Positions 54,338 to 62,992 of a stretch of DNA of 64,000 bases are shown here, in pieces. Numbering within the stretch: the first letter of the stretch is position 1; the number at the start of each line of letters is the position of its first letter. The DNA is from Ruegeria faecimaris. GTDB taxonomy: Bacteria; Pseudomonadota; Alphaproteobacteria; Rhodobacterales; Rhodobacteraceae. Under the pieces are notes generated by a model, which saw nothing but the letters and a program-made list of their open reading frames with translations, was not told where the DNA came from and did no database searches. The translations under genes and the position numbers were made by a program. Location of the stretch: assembly GCF_900182615.1 (NCBI RefSeq), contig NZ_FXTE01000001.1:1-64000 (forward strand), given 5' to 3'.

Positions 54338-54673
54338 ATGCGCCTGATGATCTGCAAAACCTGTGGCACCGCACGCGATCGGGCGGCCGAGGTGCAGGCT
54401 GTGCAGGACGCACTGAAAAGGGCCGGATTGACGGATCAGGTCGAAGTGAGCGAACACGCCTGTTTCAGCGGCTGCGCGGAACCCACGGCCCTAGCTATAC
54501 AGGCGCAGGGGCGCGCATCTTATGTGTTTTCGGGAGTCGATGTGGCGGCGGATGCTGCGGATATCGCTGAAACTTGCCGTACTTACCTGAACAGCCCGCA
54601 GGGCTGGATTGAAGACGCCCGACCCTGCGGGCGGCTTCGGATGTGTTTGCGTGCGCGTATTCCGGCGCTTTAA
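54338..54673 (+). CDS. DUF1636 cysteine-rich metal-binding protein
   Basis: A 111-residue cytoplasmic protein with two paired-cysteine clusters: CKTCGT (6-11) and HACFSGCAEP (about 40-49). This is the 2Fe-2S thioredoxin-like/ferredoxin pattern of DUF1636, often found beside cobalamin genes. It may bind metal or an iron-sulfur cluster. The ATG at 54338 begins the conserved region; an upstream frame is rejected. Its stop codon shares TTAA with that of the convergent His-rich protein (4-bp overlap). Confidence 0.75.
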   Translation: MRLMICKTCGTARDRAAEVQAVQDALKRAGLTDQVEVSEHACFSGCAEPTALAIQAQGRASYVFSGVDVAADAADIAETCRTYLNSPQGWIEDARPCGRLRMCLRARIPAL

Positions 54674-55164
54674 TCGACCTGAACCGTAACCGCAGCACGA
54701 ACCGGCACGTTATCGACCGAAAGCGGGCTATGGCTGTTGGAATTCAGCGAAACCGAAACCTCGACCTCGCCTTTGGGCAACTGATCAATGTGCATCCAAC
54801 TGCCGTAAAGCCGGGCGAGCTTTTCTCCGTTGATGTAAACATGCGCGTGCCCTTCGCCCGCCATGTCTGCGGTCGATGCGTTCTGCGGTGCGAAGGTAAA
54901 GTTTTTTGGCATGACATGCAGGTTCCAGCCAGACATAGGATCCTGTGTCAGAGCGATGTCCAGTGTAGGTGCATCTGTGCCTGCCGGTAGGTTCAGGGCC
55001 GTGGAATGATCGTGGGCCATGGTCTCAGTGTGTGAGGCTCCGTGAATAGACGGATCAGAATGGTCGTGGCCATCAAATGTGACGCCATTTGCAGCAGCAA
55101 TTACAAATCCTGCACCGCCGCCAAAGACCAGACCGATCACGAATAGAGCAAGTGAACGGGTCAT
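54670..55164 (-). CDS. Membrane-anchored His-rich periplasmic protein
   Basis: A 164-residue protein with an N-terminal hydrophobic segment (residues 3-24) and a His-rich linker (FDGHDHSDPSIHGASHTETMAHDHS split as HDH, IHG, SH, AHDHS between 32 and 53), then a beta-rich domain with GHAHVYINGEKLARLYGSWMHIDQLP and SLNSNSHSPL. Such His-dense anchored proteins often bind Co, Ni, Cu or Zn. Its location beside CbtA/CbtB and the cob operon makes cobalt handling plausible. No family recognised with certainty. Confidence 0.65.
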   Translation of the reverse strand: MTRSLALFVIGLVFGGGAGFVIAAANGVTFDGHDHSDPSIHGASHTETMAHDHSTALNLPAGTDAPTLDIALTQDPMSGWNLHVMPKNFTFAPQNASTADMAGEGHAHVYINGEKLARLYGSWMHIDQLPKGEVEVSVSLNSNSHSPLSVDNVPVRAAVTVQVD

Positions 55165-55188
55165 TGTATTTCCTTGAAAACATAGGGA

Positions 55189-55216
55189 AACGCGCCAAGT
55201 TTACACCCGGCGCGTT
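55189..55216 (-). terminator. Hairpin after cbtA
   Basis: AACGCGCC (55189-55196) and GGCGCGTT (55209-55216) form a perfect 8-bp stem with a 12-nt loop, 14 bp beyond the cbtA stop on the minus strand. TCCCTATGTTTTC follows, a weak T-tract, so termination of the cbtBA unit is likely but leaky. Confidence 0.55.
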
Positions 55217-55230
55217 CAATCGAAGTGCGA

Positions 55231-55929
55231 TCAGGCCGTTGCTTCGGAAGGTTGCGCTTCTTTCTGCCAGAAATAGCCAGCGAACGCGCCAACCAGAACC
55301 CATGCAACCAGACCGATTCCAAAAGCTCGTGCGGCGAACAATGCGCCAATTTCAGTCGGCACAGGGCCGGTGAAAACATCGGGCTCGGGTGCACCGATAA
55401 GATGTGGCACCAACAGAAGTACCGCAGCGATCACATAGCTGATCAGGTTACCTCCAAAGGCGATCAACCACATGGCGACAAGGGCTGCTGCAACCGTTGC
55501 GAACCACCAGACCTGACGTGCATAGACATCGGCTGCTGCGACACCCGGCACTTCAGGCGCCAGGGTGAAACCTGGTGCAAGGTGGAAGGCGATAAATCCG
55601 GCCAACCCCCAAAGGACGCCGGTCCGGCCATCAATCTGATGTCCTTGACCTTCGGCTACCGACATCAGCGCAACCATCACCAACGCATAGCCGGTATAGG
55701 TCAGCATGGTAAAGATGACACTCAGCGCATCACGCGTCAGTTCAGAGAACATGCGCGGCAGCTCGGGATGAGCCGATACGGTCTCGCCCCCGAAATGCAC
55801 CAGCTCTCCGGATTCATAAAGCTCGGCATGCAACAATACTGGTTGCACAAATACCAACTGCAGCAAGGCGGCAATCAGCCCCGCTGCAGCACCAGCGAAC
55901 AACGCGCTGGTCAATATACGACTGAACAC
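55231..55929 (-). CDS. cbtA: Cobalt transporter subunit CbtA
   Basis: A 232-residue inner-membrane protein with five or so hydrophobic segments. FSRILTSALFAGAAAGLIAALLQ at the N-terminus is the typical CbtA start, and DGRTGVLWGLAGFIAFHLAPGF contains the conserved His. It is a probable cobalt (cobalamin precursor) uptake component with CbtB. The start is GTG at 55929, 4 bp after the cbtB stop; the long upstream frame runs through cbtB and is rejected. The ribosome binding site is weak, suggesting coupling. Confidence 0.85.
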   Translation of the reverse strand: MFSRILTSALFAGAAAGLIAALLQLVFVQPVLLHAELYESGELVHFGGETVSAHPELPRMFSELTRDALSVIFTMLTYTGYALVMVALMSVAEGQGHQIDGRTGVLWGLAGFIAFHLAPGFTLAPEVPGVAAADVYARQVWWFATVAAALVAMWLIAFGGNLISYVIAAVLLLVPHLIGAPEPDVFTGPVPTEIGALFAARAFGIGLVAWVLVGAFAGYFWQKEAQPSEATA

Positions 55930-55933
55930 GGTC

Positions 55934-56104
55934 TTAGTGGCAGGGGAAGCCGGTCGCGTGACGCACGTCATGCGCTGCATCATGCAGGGCCGCTGCCTGA
56001 ACGTGACCGGTCAGCGTGATGAGGCCCAGACCCAGAACCACTGCAAACATGACCGGAACAAAGCCTGTACGCGCGGCGGATGCTGTTTTCGTTTGTGTTG
56101 CCAT
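55934..56104 (-). CDS. cbtB: Cobalt transporter subunit CbtB
   Basis: A 56-residue protein with one membrane span (about FVPVMFAVVLGLGLITLTG, residues 15-33) and a C-terminus HDAAHDVRHATGFPCH, the His/Cys-rich metal-binding tail that defines CbtB. It starts with ATG at 56104 preceded by GAGGAGAA, and TAA is at 55936-55934. Too short for typical ORF cut-offs, hence easy to miss. The riboswitch lies directly upstream, so expression should fall when cobalamin is plentiful. Confidence 0.92.
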   Translation of the reverse strand: MATQTKTASAARTGFVPVMFAVVLGLGLITLTGHVQAAALHDAAHDVRHATGFPCH

Positions 56105-56157
56105 TTTGTATTCTCCTCTGCCGCCGCACCCGACGGCCGGTGTTTCGTTTTTGCGCC

Positions 56158-56345
56158 TGGCAGGTCTCCTGGCTTGCGGGTCGATGCCTCTGTTCGCCTT
56201 CCCCCCGGAGAACCGGGAGTGGCTGGTTGAACAGGGGCTCTCCGCTTACAGTCGCGGGGGCGGCTTTGGAGTTGACCACCGAGGCAGTCGCACCAAATTC
56301 CCTCTTAGCATCCGGATTTCTCCGGCAGGACCAGACACCCCCATT
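56158..56345 (-). ncRNA. Cobalamin (B12) riboswitch
   Basis: The minus-strand RNA upstream of cbtB has the conserved elements: an AAGAGGGAA segment followed by GGTG (about 56296-56312), the near-universal CCCCGCGACTGTAAGCGG core (around 56246-56263) and the B12 box AAGCCAGGAGACCTGCC (56159-56175). About 55 nt separate the B12 box from the cbtB start, including a GAGGAG ribosome binding site that the expression platform can mask. It lies between the cobF stop (56394) and cbtB, so it controls cobalt uptake and not the cob operon. Confidence 0.93.
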
Positions 56346-56393
56346 TAGCCGCTATAGCTGTGGCGGTGCAATCATCATTTGCGACGTATTGTG

Positions 56394-57137
56394 TCAGATT
56401 ATGCGCTTTTTCAGCAAATAAATATCCATGATCCAACCATGGTCGGCACGGGCATGGGCGCGGCGGTCTAGAATCTGCTGCGCAACCTCGGCCAAAGGGC
56501 CTTTGATCAGGATTTCCTCTTTCATGCCGACATATGCGCCCCACCAAATGTCCAATTCTTCCATGTTCAGGTTTTGGAAGGAACATTCGCCATCCAGCAT
56601 CACCGCCACGTTTTCTGCGGTTTCCGGCCATCCTTCGTCCCGGATGCGACGACCAGTTGTTACGATATAGGGCGCGCCCAGTTCGTTGATCGGAATCGCA
56701 TGGGCCGCCGTCAGCGCTTGCAGCGCGGTTATGCCGGGAATCACCCGTGTTTCTGGCTGAGGGGTCAAACGTGCCGCGATTCGCAGCGAACTGTCATACA
56801 GCGACGGATCCCCCCAGATCAGCAGCGCCACATGGCGGGCCTTCGGGTGGGCTGCGATGGCCTCCTGCCAGCGCAATGCAATCGCGTCGTGCCATTCGTC
56901 CACTCCGCGTAAATAGCCATCATCGGCACGGCGTTTGGGAATGTCGAAATACGCGATTTGCGGAGGGGTATCCGCGACCTGAGCGATGATCTGCTCGCGC
57001 AGCCCTGCCAGATCGGCCTTGTTTTCGCCCTTGCGGGGGATCAGGATCAGGTCCGCCGAACGGATCGCCTGCGCCCCTTGAAATGTCACATGATCCGGGT
57101 TGCCGGTGCCAATACCGATCAGCGTCAGGTCAATCAT
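56394..57137 (-). CDS. cobF: Precorrin-6A synthase (deacetylating)
   Basis: SAM-dependent C1 methylation with loss of the acetyl group, specific to the aerobic cobalamin pathway. The 247-residue protein starts IDLTLIGIGTGNPDHVTFQ with LLIWGDPSLYDSSLRI and RVIPGITALQALTAA, the SAM-binding pattern of the tetrapyrrole methylase family, and the CobF-specific middle IAYFDIPKRRADDGYLRGVDEWHDA. It overlaps cobA by 8 bp. Last gene of the cob operon before the riboswitch. Confidence 0.92.
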   Translation of the reverse strand: MIDLTLIGIGTGNPDHVTFQGAQAIRSADLILIPRKGENKADLAGLREQIIAQVADTPPQIAYFDIPKRRADDGYLRGVDEWHDAIALRWQEAIAAHPKARHVALLIWGDPSLYDSSLRIAARLTPQPETRVIPGITALQALTAAHAIPINELGAPYIVTTGRRIRDEGWPETAENVAVMLDGECSFQNLNMEELDIWWGAYVGMKEEILIKGPLAEVAQQILDRRAHARADHGWIMDIYLLKKRII

Positions 57138-57858
57138 TTTCGAACTCTGCCAGAGGTCCATACAGGATCAGGGCCGGGGCGGTACCGATCTCGGTTTCCA
57201 ACTGCTGCGACAAGGCACCGATGGTCGAGCGTTGCAGCTTTTGTTCGGGGGTCGAGACGGATTCGGCCATTAATGCAGGCGTGTCCAGCGGCAGGCCGTG
57301 GGAATGCAGGGCGCCAACCAAAAGGGGAAAGGTGCGCTTGCCCATAAACACGACGGTCGTAGCCTGTGGATCAGCCAGTGCTGCCAGGTTCAGATCTTCG
57401 GGCAGTTTGCCACTGACATCGTGGCCGGTGACGAATTGCACGCGCCGCGCGGTCAGTCGCCGGGTCAGCGGAATGCCCGCCGCTGCCGCCGCCGCTACCG
57501 CCGAGGGGATGCCGGGGATGATTTCATAGTCGATCCCGGCCTCTTGCAGGGCAACCAGTTCTTCTTCAAGCCGGCCGAACATGCCGCCATCACCGGATTT
57601 CAACCGCACAACATGCTGACCGGTTTGTGCATATTCGACCAACAAGCGGCTGACGTGATCCTGCTTGGGCGAGGGGCGCCCGGCGCGTTTGCCGACACCA
57701 ACCAGATCGGCATCCTCACGCGCGTGGCTCAGGATCGGGCCGCTGCTGAGGTCGTCAAACAGCACCGCATCAGCTTTCTGCATCCTGTCTACCGCCTTCA
57801 GCGTCAGCAATTCCGGGTCGCCGGGGCCTGAACCGATGAAGGACACAAAACCACTCAT
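57130..57858 (-). CDS. cobA: Uroporphyrinogen-III C-methyltransferase
   Basis: Makes precorrin-2 from uroporphyrinogen III by two SAM methylations, the branch point to cobalamin and siroheme. The 242-residue protein reads FIGSGPGDPELLTLKA near the N-terminus, then VRLKSGDGGMFGR and YEIIPGIPSAVAAAAAAGIPLTRR. It lacks the fused CysG domains, so it is the single-domain SUMT type. It overlaps cobB by 4 bp and cobF by 8 bp. Confidence 0.93.
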   Translation of the reverse strand: MSGFVSFIGSGPGDPELLTLKAVDRMQKADAVLFDDLSSGPILSHAREDADLVGVGKRAGRPSPKQDHVSRLLVEYAQTGQHVVRLKSGDGGMFGRLEEELVALQEAGIDYEIIPGIPSAVAAAAAAGIPLTRRLTARRVQFVTGHDVSGKLPEDLNLAALADPQATTVVFMGKRTFPLLVGALHSHGLPLDTPALMAESVSTPEQKLQRSTIGALSQQLETEIGTAPALILYGPLAEFEND

Positions 57859-59171
57859 GCCGAGGCCTCGGCGATCAGATGAAAGAATGTTCCGGTGACA
57901 TTGTCTCGCACCGATCCGGTTTGCGGGCCTTCCGCGCCTTCGGCGTCGAACACGCGCGCCAGCGGGGCGTCAGGCTGTTCGATGATCGAGGAATAGTGGA
58001 ACTCATGCCCGCGTAGCGCTGTGCCTTCGGCAAATCCGGCCATTGGGGCCAGTAATTCCGCCTTGCGATAACCCAGGTTGAACTTGCGCTTTTCATAGGA
58101 GGTCACAAGGCCCAGAAGGCCCGCCATTTCGTGCCGGGCACCCTCTTTGTCGATCAACGCCTGACCCAGCGCCATGTAGCCCCCGCATTCGCCATGCACA
58201 GGTCTTGTCTCGGCATGTTTGCGCAGCCCAGTCTGGAAGGTGTTGGCGGCGGCCAATGTGCCTGCGTGCAACTCGGGATACCCACCCGGCAGCCAGACCA
58301 GATCGGCATCCGGGGCAGGGGCTTCATTCGCCAGTGGTGAAAACGGTAGGATTTCTGCACCCGCCGCGCGCCAGCCTTCCAGCAAATGCGGATAGGTGAA
58401 CGAAAACGCAGCATCCCGGGCCAGTGCGATCCGCTGCGCCGGAGGGCGGGGCAGCACGGCTGACGATGGCCTATTTGGGCTTGAGGAAGCCGCCCGCTTG
58501 ATCGCCTCCAGATCGACATGTTCACGCAGGAACGCAGCATAGCCGACAATAGCGCTTTCCAGATCGGGATGTTCCACTGCCTGGATCAAACCTAAGTGCC
58601 GCTCGGGAAGTGTCAGGTCTCCGCGTCGTGGCAGAACGCCCAGAACCGGCAGGCCTGCACGTTCCATACCCAACCGGGTCAGACGCTCGTGGCGCGGGCT
58701 GGCGCAGCGGTTCAAAATTACCCCGGCAAAGGGCAGGTCGGGGTTGTACATCCGAAACCCCAGCGCCGTGGCTGCAGCTGATTGCGCCTGACCGCCGACA
58801 TCCAGAACCAACACCACAGGCCAGCCCATACGCTGCGCGGTTTCCGCGCTAGATCCATGGCCAATCTCACCGGGTTTGGCGACACCGTCGAACAGACCCA
58901 TCGATCCTTCGGCTACGACGATATCCGCGCCGTCAGCCTGTGCCGATATTGCGTTCAGCAGAGGATCGCCCATCGCCCAGCTGTCCAGATTGAACGAGGC
59001 GCGCCCAGCCGCCGCCCGGTGAAAGGCCGGGTCGATATAGTCAGGGCCGCTTTTGAATGGTTGGACGGTCAGGCCATCCTCGGCCAGCGCACGCAGCAGG
59101 CCCAGCATCACGGTGGTCTTGCCAGTCCCCGAAGACGGTGCCGAAATCAGAATGCCCGGAGGGTTAGTCAT
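57855..59171 (-). CDS. cobB: Cobyrinate / hydrogenobyrinate a,c-diamide synthase
   Basis: Amidates the a and c side chains of the corrin ring using glutamine and ATP. The 438-residue protein has an N-terminal ATP-binding domain ([18 protein letters not shown], 8-25) and a C-terminal glutamine amidotransferase domain ([10 protein letters not shown], catalytic Cys in [13 protein letters not shown]). Start 59171 (MTNPPG) overlaps cobM by 8 bp. In the aerobic pathway it acts on hydrogenobyrinic acid. Confidence 0.93.
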   Translation of the reverse strand: MTNPPGILISAPSSGTGKTTVMLGLLRALAEDGLTVQPFKSGPDYIDPAFHRAAAGRASFNLDSWAMGDPLLNAISAQADGADIVVAEGSMGLFDGVAKPGEIGHGSSAETAQRMGWPVVLVLDVGGQAQSAAATALGFRMYNPDLPFAGVILNRCASPRHERLTRLGMERAGLPVLGVLPRRGDLTLPERHLGLIQAVEHPDLESAIVGYAAFLREHVDLEAIKRAASSSPNRPSSAVLPRPPAQRIALARDAAFSFTYPHLLEGWRAAGAEILPFSPLANEAPAPDADLVWLPGGYPELHAGTLAAANTFQTGLRKHAETRPVHGECGGYMALGQALIDKEGARHEMAGLLGLVTSYEKRKFNLGYRKAELLAPMAGFAEGTALRGHEFHYSSIIEQPDAPLARVFDAEGAEGPQTGSVRDNVTGTFFHLIAEASA

Positions 59172-59958
59172 CACCATGGCTCCAGCTTGACCAAGGGCTG
59201 TCCGCGCTTTGCGGGCGATACCGGCGGTCGTAATCCTTAGAATACAGGCAGCTTTCGTCAAACCCTTCACCAGCCAGTGCTGGACCCACCATGATCAGCG
59301 CTGTGCGTGAGATGCTCTCGTCCAGCGTGTCTTTCAGCGTCGCCAGCGTCGCACGGATGATCCGCTCATCGGGCCAGCTGGCACGGTAGACCACGGCCAC
59401 CGGGCATTCGGCGCCATAGGCCGGGGTCAGATCGGCGATAACAGTGTCCAGATTGCCGATCGACAGGTGGATGGCCAGCGTCGCCCCGGTACGCGCAAAA
59501 TTCGCCAACGTCTCGCCCTCGGGCATCGACGATGCGCGTCCCGGTGTCCGGGTCAGGACCACTGATTGCGCAAGTCCGGGCAGGGTCAGTTCCGTGCCCA
59601 ATGATGCAGCCGCAGCGGCAAAAGACGGCACGCCGGGGGTCACGCTGACCGGGATGCCCAATTCCTTGAGGCGGCGGATTTGTTCGCCCATCGCCGACCA
59701 GACCGACAGGTCGCCGGAATGCAGTCGCGCAACATCCAGACCGGCCTGATGTGCGGTCTCGATCTCGGCCATGATTTGATCCAGATCCATCGCCGCCGTG
59801 TTCACGATCTTGGCGTCGTCGGGGCAATGGTTCAGAATTTCCTCTGGCACCAGCGAACCCGCATATAGGCAGACCGGGCAAGCGGCGATGATATCGCGCC
59901 CCCGTAAGGTCAGCAGGTCGGCGGCACCCGGTCCGGCGCCAATGAAATGAACGGTCAT
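59164..59958 (-). CDS. cobM: Precorrin-4 C11-methyltransferase
   Basis: SAM-dependent methylation of precorrin-4 at C-11. The 264-residue protein starts [23 protein letters not shown], with [20 protein letters not shown] and [23 protein letters not shown], the CobM/CbiF signature. It overlaps cobE by 4 bp and cobB by 8 bp in the operon. Confidence 0.94.
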   Translation of the reverse strand: MTVHFIGAGPGAADLLTLRGRDIIAACPVCLYAGSLVPEEILNHCPDDAKIVNTAAMDLDQIMAEIETAHQAGLDVARLHSGDLSVWSAMGEQIRRLKELGIPVSVTPGVPSFAAAAASLGTELTLPGLAQSVVLTRTPGRASSMPEGETLANFARTGATLAIHLSIGNLDTVIADLTPAYGAECPVAVVYRASWPDERIIRATLATLKDTLDESISRTALIMVGPALAGEGFDESCLYSKDYDRRYRPQSADSPWSSWSHGDD

Positions 59959-60323
59959 GTCTGTCCTCCGATGGCGATGGCGCAGGTGGCCAGCCGGTCG
60001 TCTGAAATCTGTCTGGGTGAGATCAGCCGCGCACCAGTTCCAGCGGCGGCAAGGGCGGATGCTTCGGCGACGCTGCCGGTGCCATAGGTGGCGCGGCTGC
60101 GGGTCGAGCAGGTGAGGGTGCGCTGCCCGGCCAGATCGGCGGGGGCAATGAAATGCAGCGGCAGGGCAATGGTCGAGGCAAAATCTGTCAGCGCGGCGTG
60201 ACCTTCCTTGTCGGCAACTGTGGCCAGCGCGTCCACAGCGTGGCCGGCACTCGCCTGATCATAGGCGGCGCGCAGGCTGTCCAGCGTAGCGGTCGAGGAA
60301 AATCCGATGCCTGCGACGATCAT
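59955..60323 (-). CDS. cobE: CobE / CbiG C-terminal-like protein
   Basis: A 122-residue protein corresponding to the C-terminal domain of CbiG, starting [24 protein letters not shown], with [18 protein letters not shown] and [20 protein letters not shown]. It is a component of the aerobic cobalamin pathway whose precise step is unsettled (lactone-ring or precorrin handling). Start 60323 overlaps the cobL stop by 4 bp; longer frames would run back into cobL. Confidence 0.88.
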   Translation of the reverse strand: MIVAGIGFSSTATLDSLRAAYDQASAGHAVDALATVADKEGHAALTDFASTIALPLHFIAPADLAGQRTLTCSTRSRATYGTGSVAEASALAAAGTGARLISPRQISDDRLATCAIAIGGQT

Positions 60324-61519
60324 AACGTGACGCTCCATTGCACCACCGGATAGGCCGATTTCCAACCGCGCCGTGGCCCCAGGGCCGAAGCCTGTGCCAA
60401 TTCGATCCGCAGCAGCTCACCGCCCAGCATATCCTGCCATTGCGCCAGCAGCGCTTCGCTCTCCAGCGTCACCGCGTTGGCCACCAGCCGCGTGCCGGAG
60501 GGCAGGGTTGTATGCAGCCATTGCAACAGCTCACTGCTCAGCCCGCCGCCAATGAACACGACATCGGGTAGGGGCAGGCCGTTCAGCGCATCCGGGGCGG
60601 TGCCGTGCACCACCTGCAGCCGGTCTTGACCCAGCGCGTCGGCATTTCGGCGAATGCGCTCGGCGCGGTCTTCGCGGGGTTCGATCGTTGTGGCGCTGAG
60701 CGTTGGATCACACATCAGCCATTCGATGCTGATTGACCCGGTGCCGCCGCCAATGTCCCACAGATGCTCGTCCCGCTGCGGGGCCAGCGCCGAAAGGGTC
60801 AGCGCACGGATAGGGCGTTTGGTGATCTGGCCGTCGGTCTCAAAAATCTCATCCGGTTTGCCAGAGGCGCGCGGAAAGGCCTGCCCGCCGCCAGCAACCT
60901 CGAGCCCGACGCAGACCGGGTGATCGAACCCACCCAGCAGCGCCTCGGTCAGCGAGACACTGCGCGCCCGTTCGCGCGGGCCACCCAAGGCCTCCATCAC
61001 GTGCAGATGTGTGTCGGCAAAACCAGTGTCGGTCAGATAGGTGGCCAGCTCGGTCACGGCCTTGCCATCGCGCAATAGCAGAATCGCGCGCAGGCCGGGG
61101 GCCAGATGGGGGCGCAGGCGGGTCAGCGGGGCTGCATGCAGACCAAATGTCTGCGTGCTTTCCAGCGGCCAACCCAACCGCGCAGCGGCCAGCGAAAAAG
61201 TGGATTGGCCGGGTAGGGCGGCCCATTCCCCGGCTTCGAAATTCCGCGCGATCACGGATCCGGCGCCGAACCAGAACGGATCACCCGAGGCCAGAACCAC
61301 GGTTGATTGTCCGCGAAAACCGGTCAGGATCGGCAGACCATCGGCAAAGGGCACAGGCCATTCCACCTGCTGGGCTCCGAAATCGGGAACCAAGGACAGG
61401 TGTCGCGGTGGCCCCATGATGATTTCAGCGCGTTCCAGCACTTGACGGCTTGCGAGGGGCAAGCCATCCAGTCCATCTTCGCCCAAACCCAAAACGGTCA
61501 GCCACGGAGCTTCAGACAT
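60320..61519 (-). CDS. cobL: Precorrin-6Y C5,15-methyltransferase (decarboxylating)
   Basis: A 399-residue bifunctional enzyme: N-terminal CbiE-type methylase (LTVLGLGEDGLDGLPL, VLASGDPFWFGAG) and C-terminal CbiT-type SAM domain (LWDIGGGTGSISIEWLM, about 242-258). It methylates C5 and C15 and decarboxylates the acetate side chain. The ATG at 61519-61517 shares two bases with the plus-strand cobK ATG, and its AGGAGG ribosome binding site (about 61526-61531) lies inside cobK's coding sequence. It overlaps cobE by 4 bp. Confidence 0.93.
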   Translation of the reverse strand: MSEAPWLTVLGLGEDGLDGLPLASRQVLERAEIIMGPPRHLSLVPDFGAQQVEWPVPFADGLPILTGFRGQSTVVLASGDPFWFGAGSVIARNFEAGEWAALPGQSTFSLAAARLGWPLESTQTFGLHAAPLTRLRPHLAPGLRAILLLRDGKAVTELATYLTDTGFADTHLHVMEALGGPRERARSVSLTEALLGGFDHPVCVGLEVAGGGQAFPRASGKPDEIFETDGQITKRPIRALTLSALAPQRDEHLWDIGGGTGSISIEWLMCDPTLSATTIEPREDRAERIRRNADALGQDRLQVVHGTAPDALNGLPLPDVVFIGGGLSSELLQWLHTTLPSGTRLVANAVTLESEALLAQWQDMLGGELLRIELAQASALGPRRGWKSAYPVVQWSVTL

Positions 61520-62267
61520 GTCCAACCTCCTGATATTGGGCGGCACGACCGAGGCCAACGCGCTGGCAAAAGCCATTGCCGACCGGGGTATTCCCGCGAC
61601 CTACTCCTATGCAGGACGCGTGGACAACCCGCGCCCGCAAGCCCTGCCGGTGCGTGTTGGTGGGTTCGGTGGGGCCGAAGGGCTGGTGAAATATATCCAT
61701 GACCACAGCATAAGCCACGTTATCGACGCGACCCACCCGTTTGCTGCCGGGATGAGCCGTAACGCGATTGAGGCCTGCCATGCGGCGCAGATTCCACTTG
61801 TTGCGCTGACACGGCCCGAATGGGCACCGCAGCCCGGTGACACCTGGCTGCGCGTCCCGGATATCGCCGCAGCGGTGGCCGCTTTGTCCGGTAATCCGCA
61901 GCGCGTGTTTCTTGCGGTCGGGCGCATGCATCTCGAAGATTTCGTCAGCCAGCCCCAGCACCATTACCTGTTGCGGCTGGTGGATGAACCCGATGTCCTG
62001 CCCTTGCCGAATTGCGAGGTTGTCGTGGCGCGCGGACCCTTTGCCGAGGCTGATGACCGGGCGTTGATGCAGCGCCACGGCACGCAGCTGGTGGTATCCA
62101 AGAACGCGGGCGGCGCCGGCGCGCGCGCCAAGCTGGACGCCGCGCGGGCTCTGGACATACCGGTGTTGATGATCGACCGTCCAGCCCTGCCGCAGCGGCT
62201 GGAACTGTCGAGCGTTCCGCAGGTTCTGGACTGGCTGGCTCATTCCGGGGTGAACCTCGGCGTATAG
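61518..62267 (+). CDS. cobK: Precorrin-6A reductase, inverted within the cob operon
   Basis: NADPH-dependent reduction of precorrin-6A to precorrin-6B. The 249-residue protein starts MSNLLILGGTTEANALAKAI (Rossmann GGTTEA) with VIDATHPFAAGMSRNA and LAVGRMHLEDF. It is the only cob gene on the plus strand. Its ATG overlaps the cobL ATG on the opposite strand; GGAG at about 61506-61509, inside cobL, is its ribosome binding site with 8-nt spacing. Its 3' end overlaps the cobJ 3' end by 28 bp. No promoter fits outside the neighbouring genes, so one must lie within cobL. Confidence 0.92.
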   Translation: MSNLLILGGTTEANALAKAIADRGIPATYSYAGRVDNPRPQALPVRVGGFGGAEGLVKYIHDHSISHVIDATHPFAAGMSRNAIEACHAAQIPLVALTRPEWAPQPGDTWLRVPDIAAAVAALSGNPQRVFLAVGRMHLEDFVSQPQHHYLLRLVDEPDVLPLPNCEVVVARGPFAEADDRALMQRHGTQLVVSKNAGGAGARAKLDAARALDIPVLMIDRPALPQRLELSSVPQVLDWLAHSGVNLGV

Positions 62268-62992
62268 ACGATCGGGTCACCGGCGCGTTCTATCACGCGG
62301 GTCAGCGATGAGCCGACGATGACAACGGTCTGCATATCGGCCATATCAGGCGTGGCCTCGACCAAGGTTGAAATCCGGATTGCCTCATCCGCCCGGCTGA
62401 CAGCGCGGGCGAACAGGATCAGCCGCTCGGGTTCACATTCTTCGCGCAGGATTTCCAGCGTTTTGACAAAGCCTTCGGGGCGGGATTTCGAGCGGGGGTT
62501 GTAAAACGCCATCGCGAAATCCGCTTGCGCGGCCAGACGCAGGCGCTTCTCAATCAGAGGCCAAGGTTTGAGGTTGTCACTCAGGTTGATGGTGCAGAAA
62601 TCATGCCCCAGCGGGGCACCAGCGCGGGCGGAGGCCGCAAGCATCGCAGTGATCCCGGGCAGCACCTCAACCGGTAGGTCGCGCCATTCACGGGGGCCGT
62701 TTTCCAGCGCTTCGAACACCGCTGCTGCCATGGCAAATACGCCCGGATCGCCCGAGGATACGACCACTACGCGCTTCCCTTCGGCCGCCATTTGCAACGC
62801 ATGCTGAGAGCGGTCGATCTCAACCCGGTTGTCGCTGGCATGCAGAGTCAGGCCGGGGCGTTCGGCGATGCGCGCGACGTAAGGAATGTAGCCGACGACA
62901 TCCGTCGCCTCAGCCAGCGCAGCGGTTACTTCGGGCGTCACCAAAGCCTCGTTTCCTGGCCCGAGTCCTGCTATCTTGACCCAACCGCTCAT
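62240..62992 (-). CDS. cobJ: Precorrin-3B C17-methyltransferase
   Basis: Methylates C-17 and drives ring contraction in the corrin pathway. The 250-residue protein reads VKIAGLGPGNEALVTPEVTAAL with VVVVSSGDPGVFAMAAAVFE and VEVLPGITAMLAASARAGAPLGHDFCTINLSD, typical of CobJ/CbiH. The ATG at 62992 (MSGWVK) overlaps the cobI stop by 4 bp; a longer upstream frame is rejected. It is followed by the inverted cobK, with a 28-bp antisense tail overlap. Confidence 0.94.
   Translation of the reverse strand: MSGWVKIAGLGPGNEALVTPEVTAALAEATDVVGYIPYVARIAERPGLTLHASDNRVEIDRSQHALQMAAEGKRVVVVSSGDPGVFAMAAAVFEALENGPREWRDLPVEVLPGITAMLAASARAGAPLGHDFCTINLSDNLKPWPLIEKRLRLAAQADFAMAFYNPRSKSRPEGFVKTLEILREECEPERLILFARAVSRADEAIRISTLVEATPDMADMQTVVIVGSSLTRVIERAGDPIVYTPRFTPE

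Noticed and set aside
57855-59171. cobB start at ATG 6 bp upstream of 59171, or at 59270
   Set aside because: The upstream codons overlap cobM strongly and lack the conserved N-terminus; [15 protein letters not shown] fits the family.
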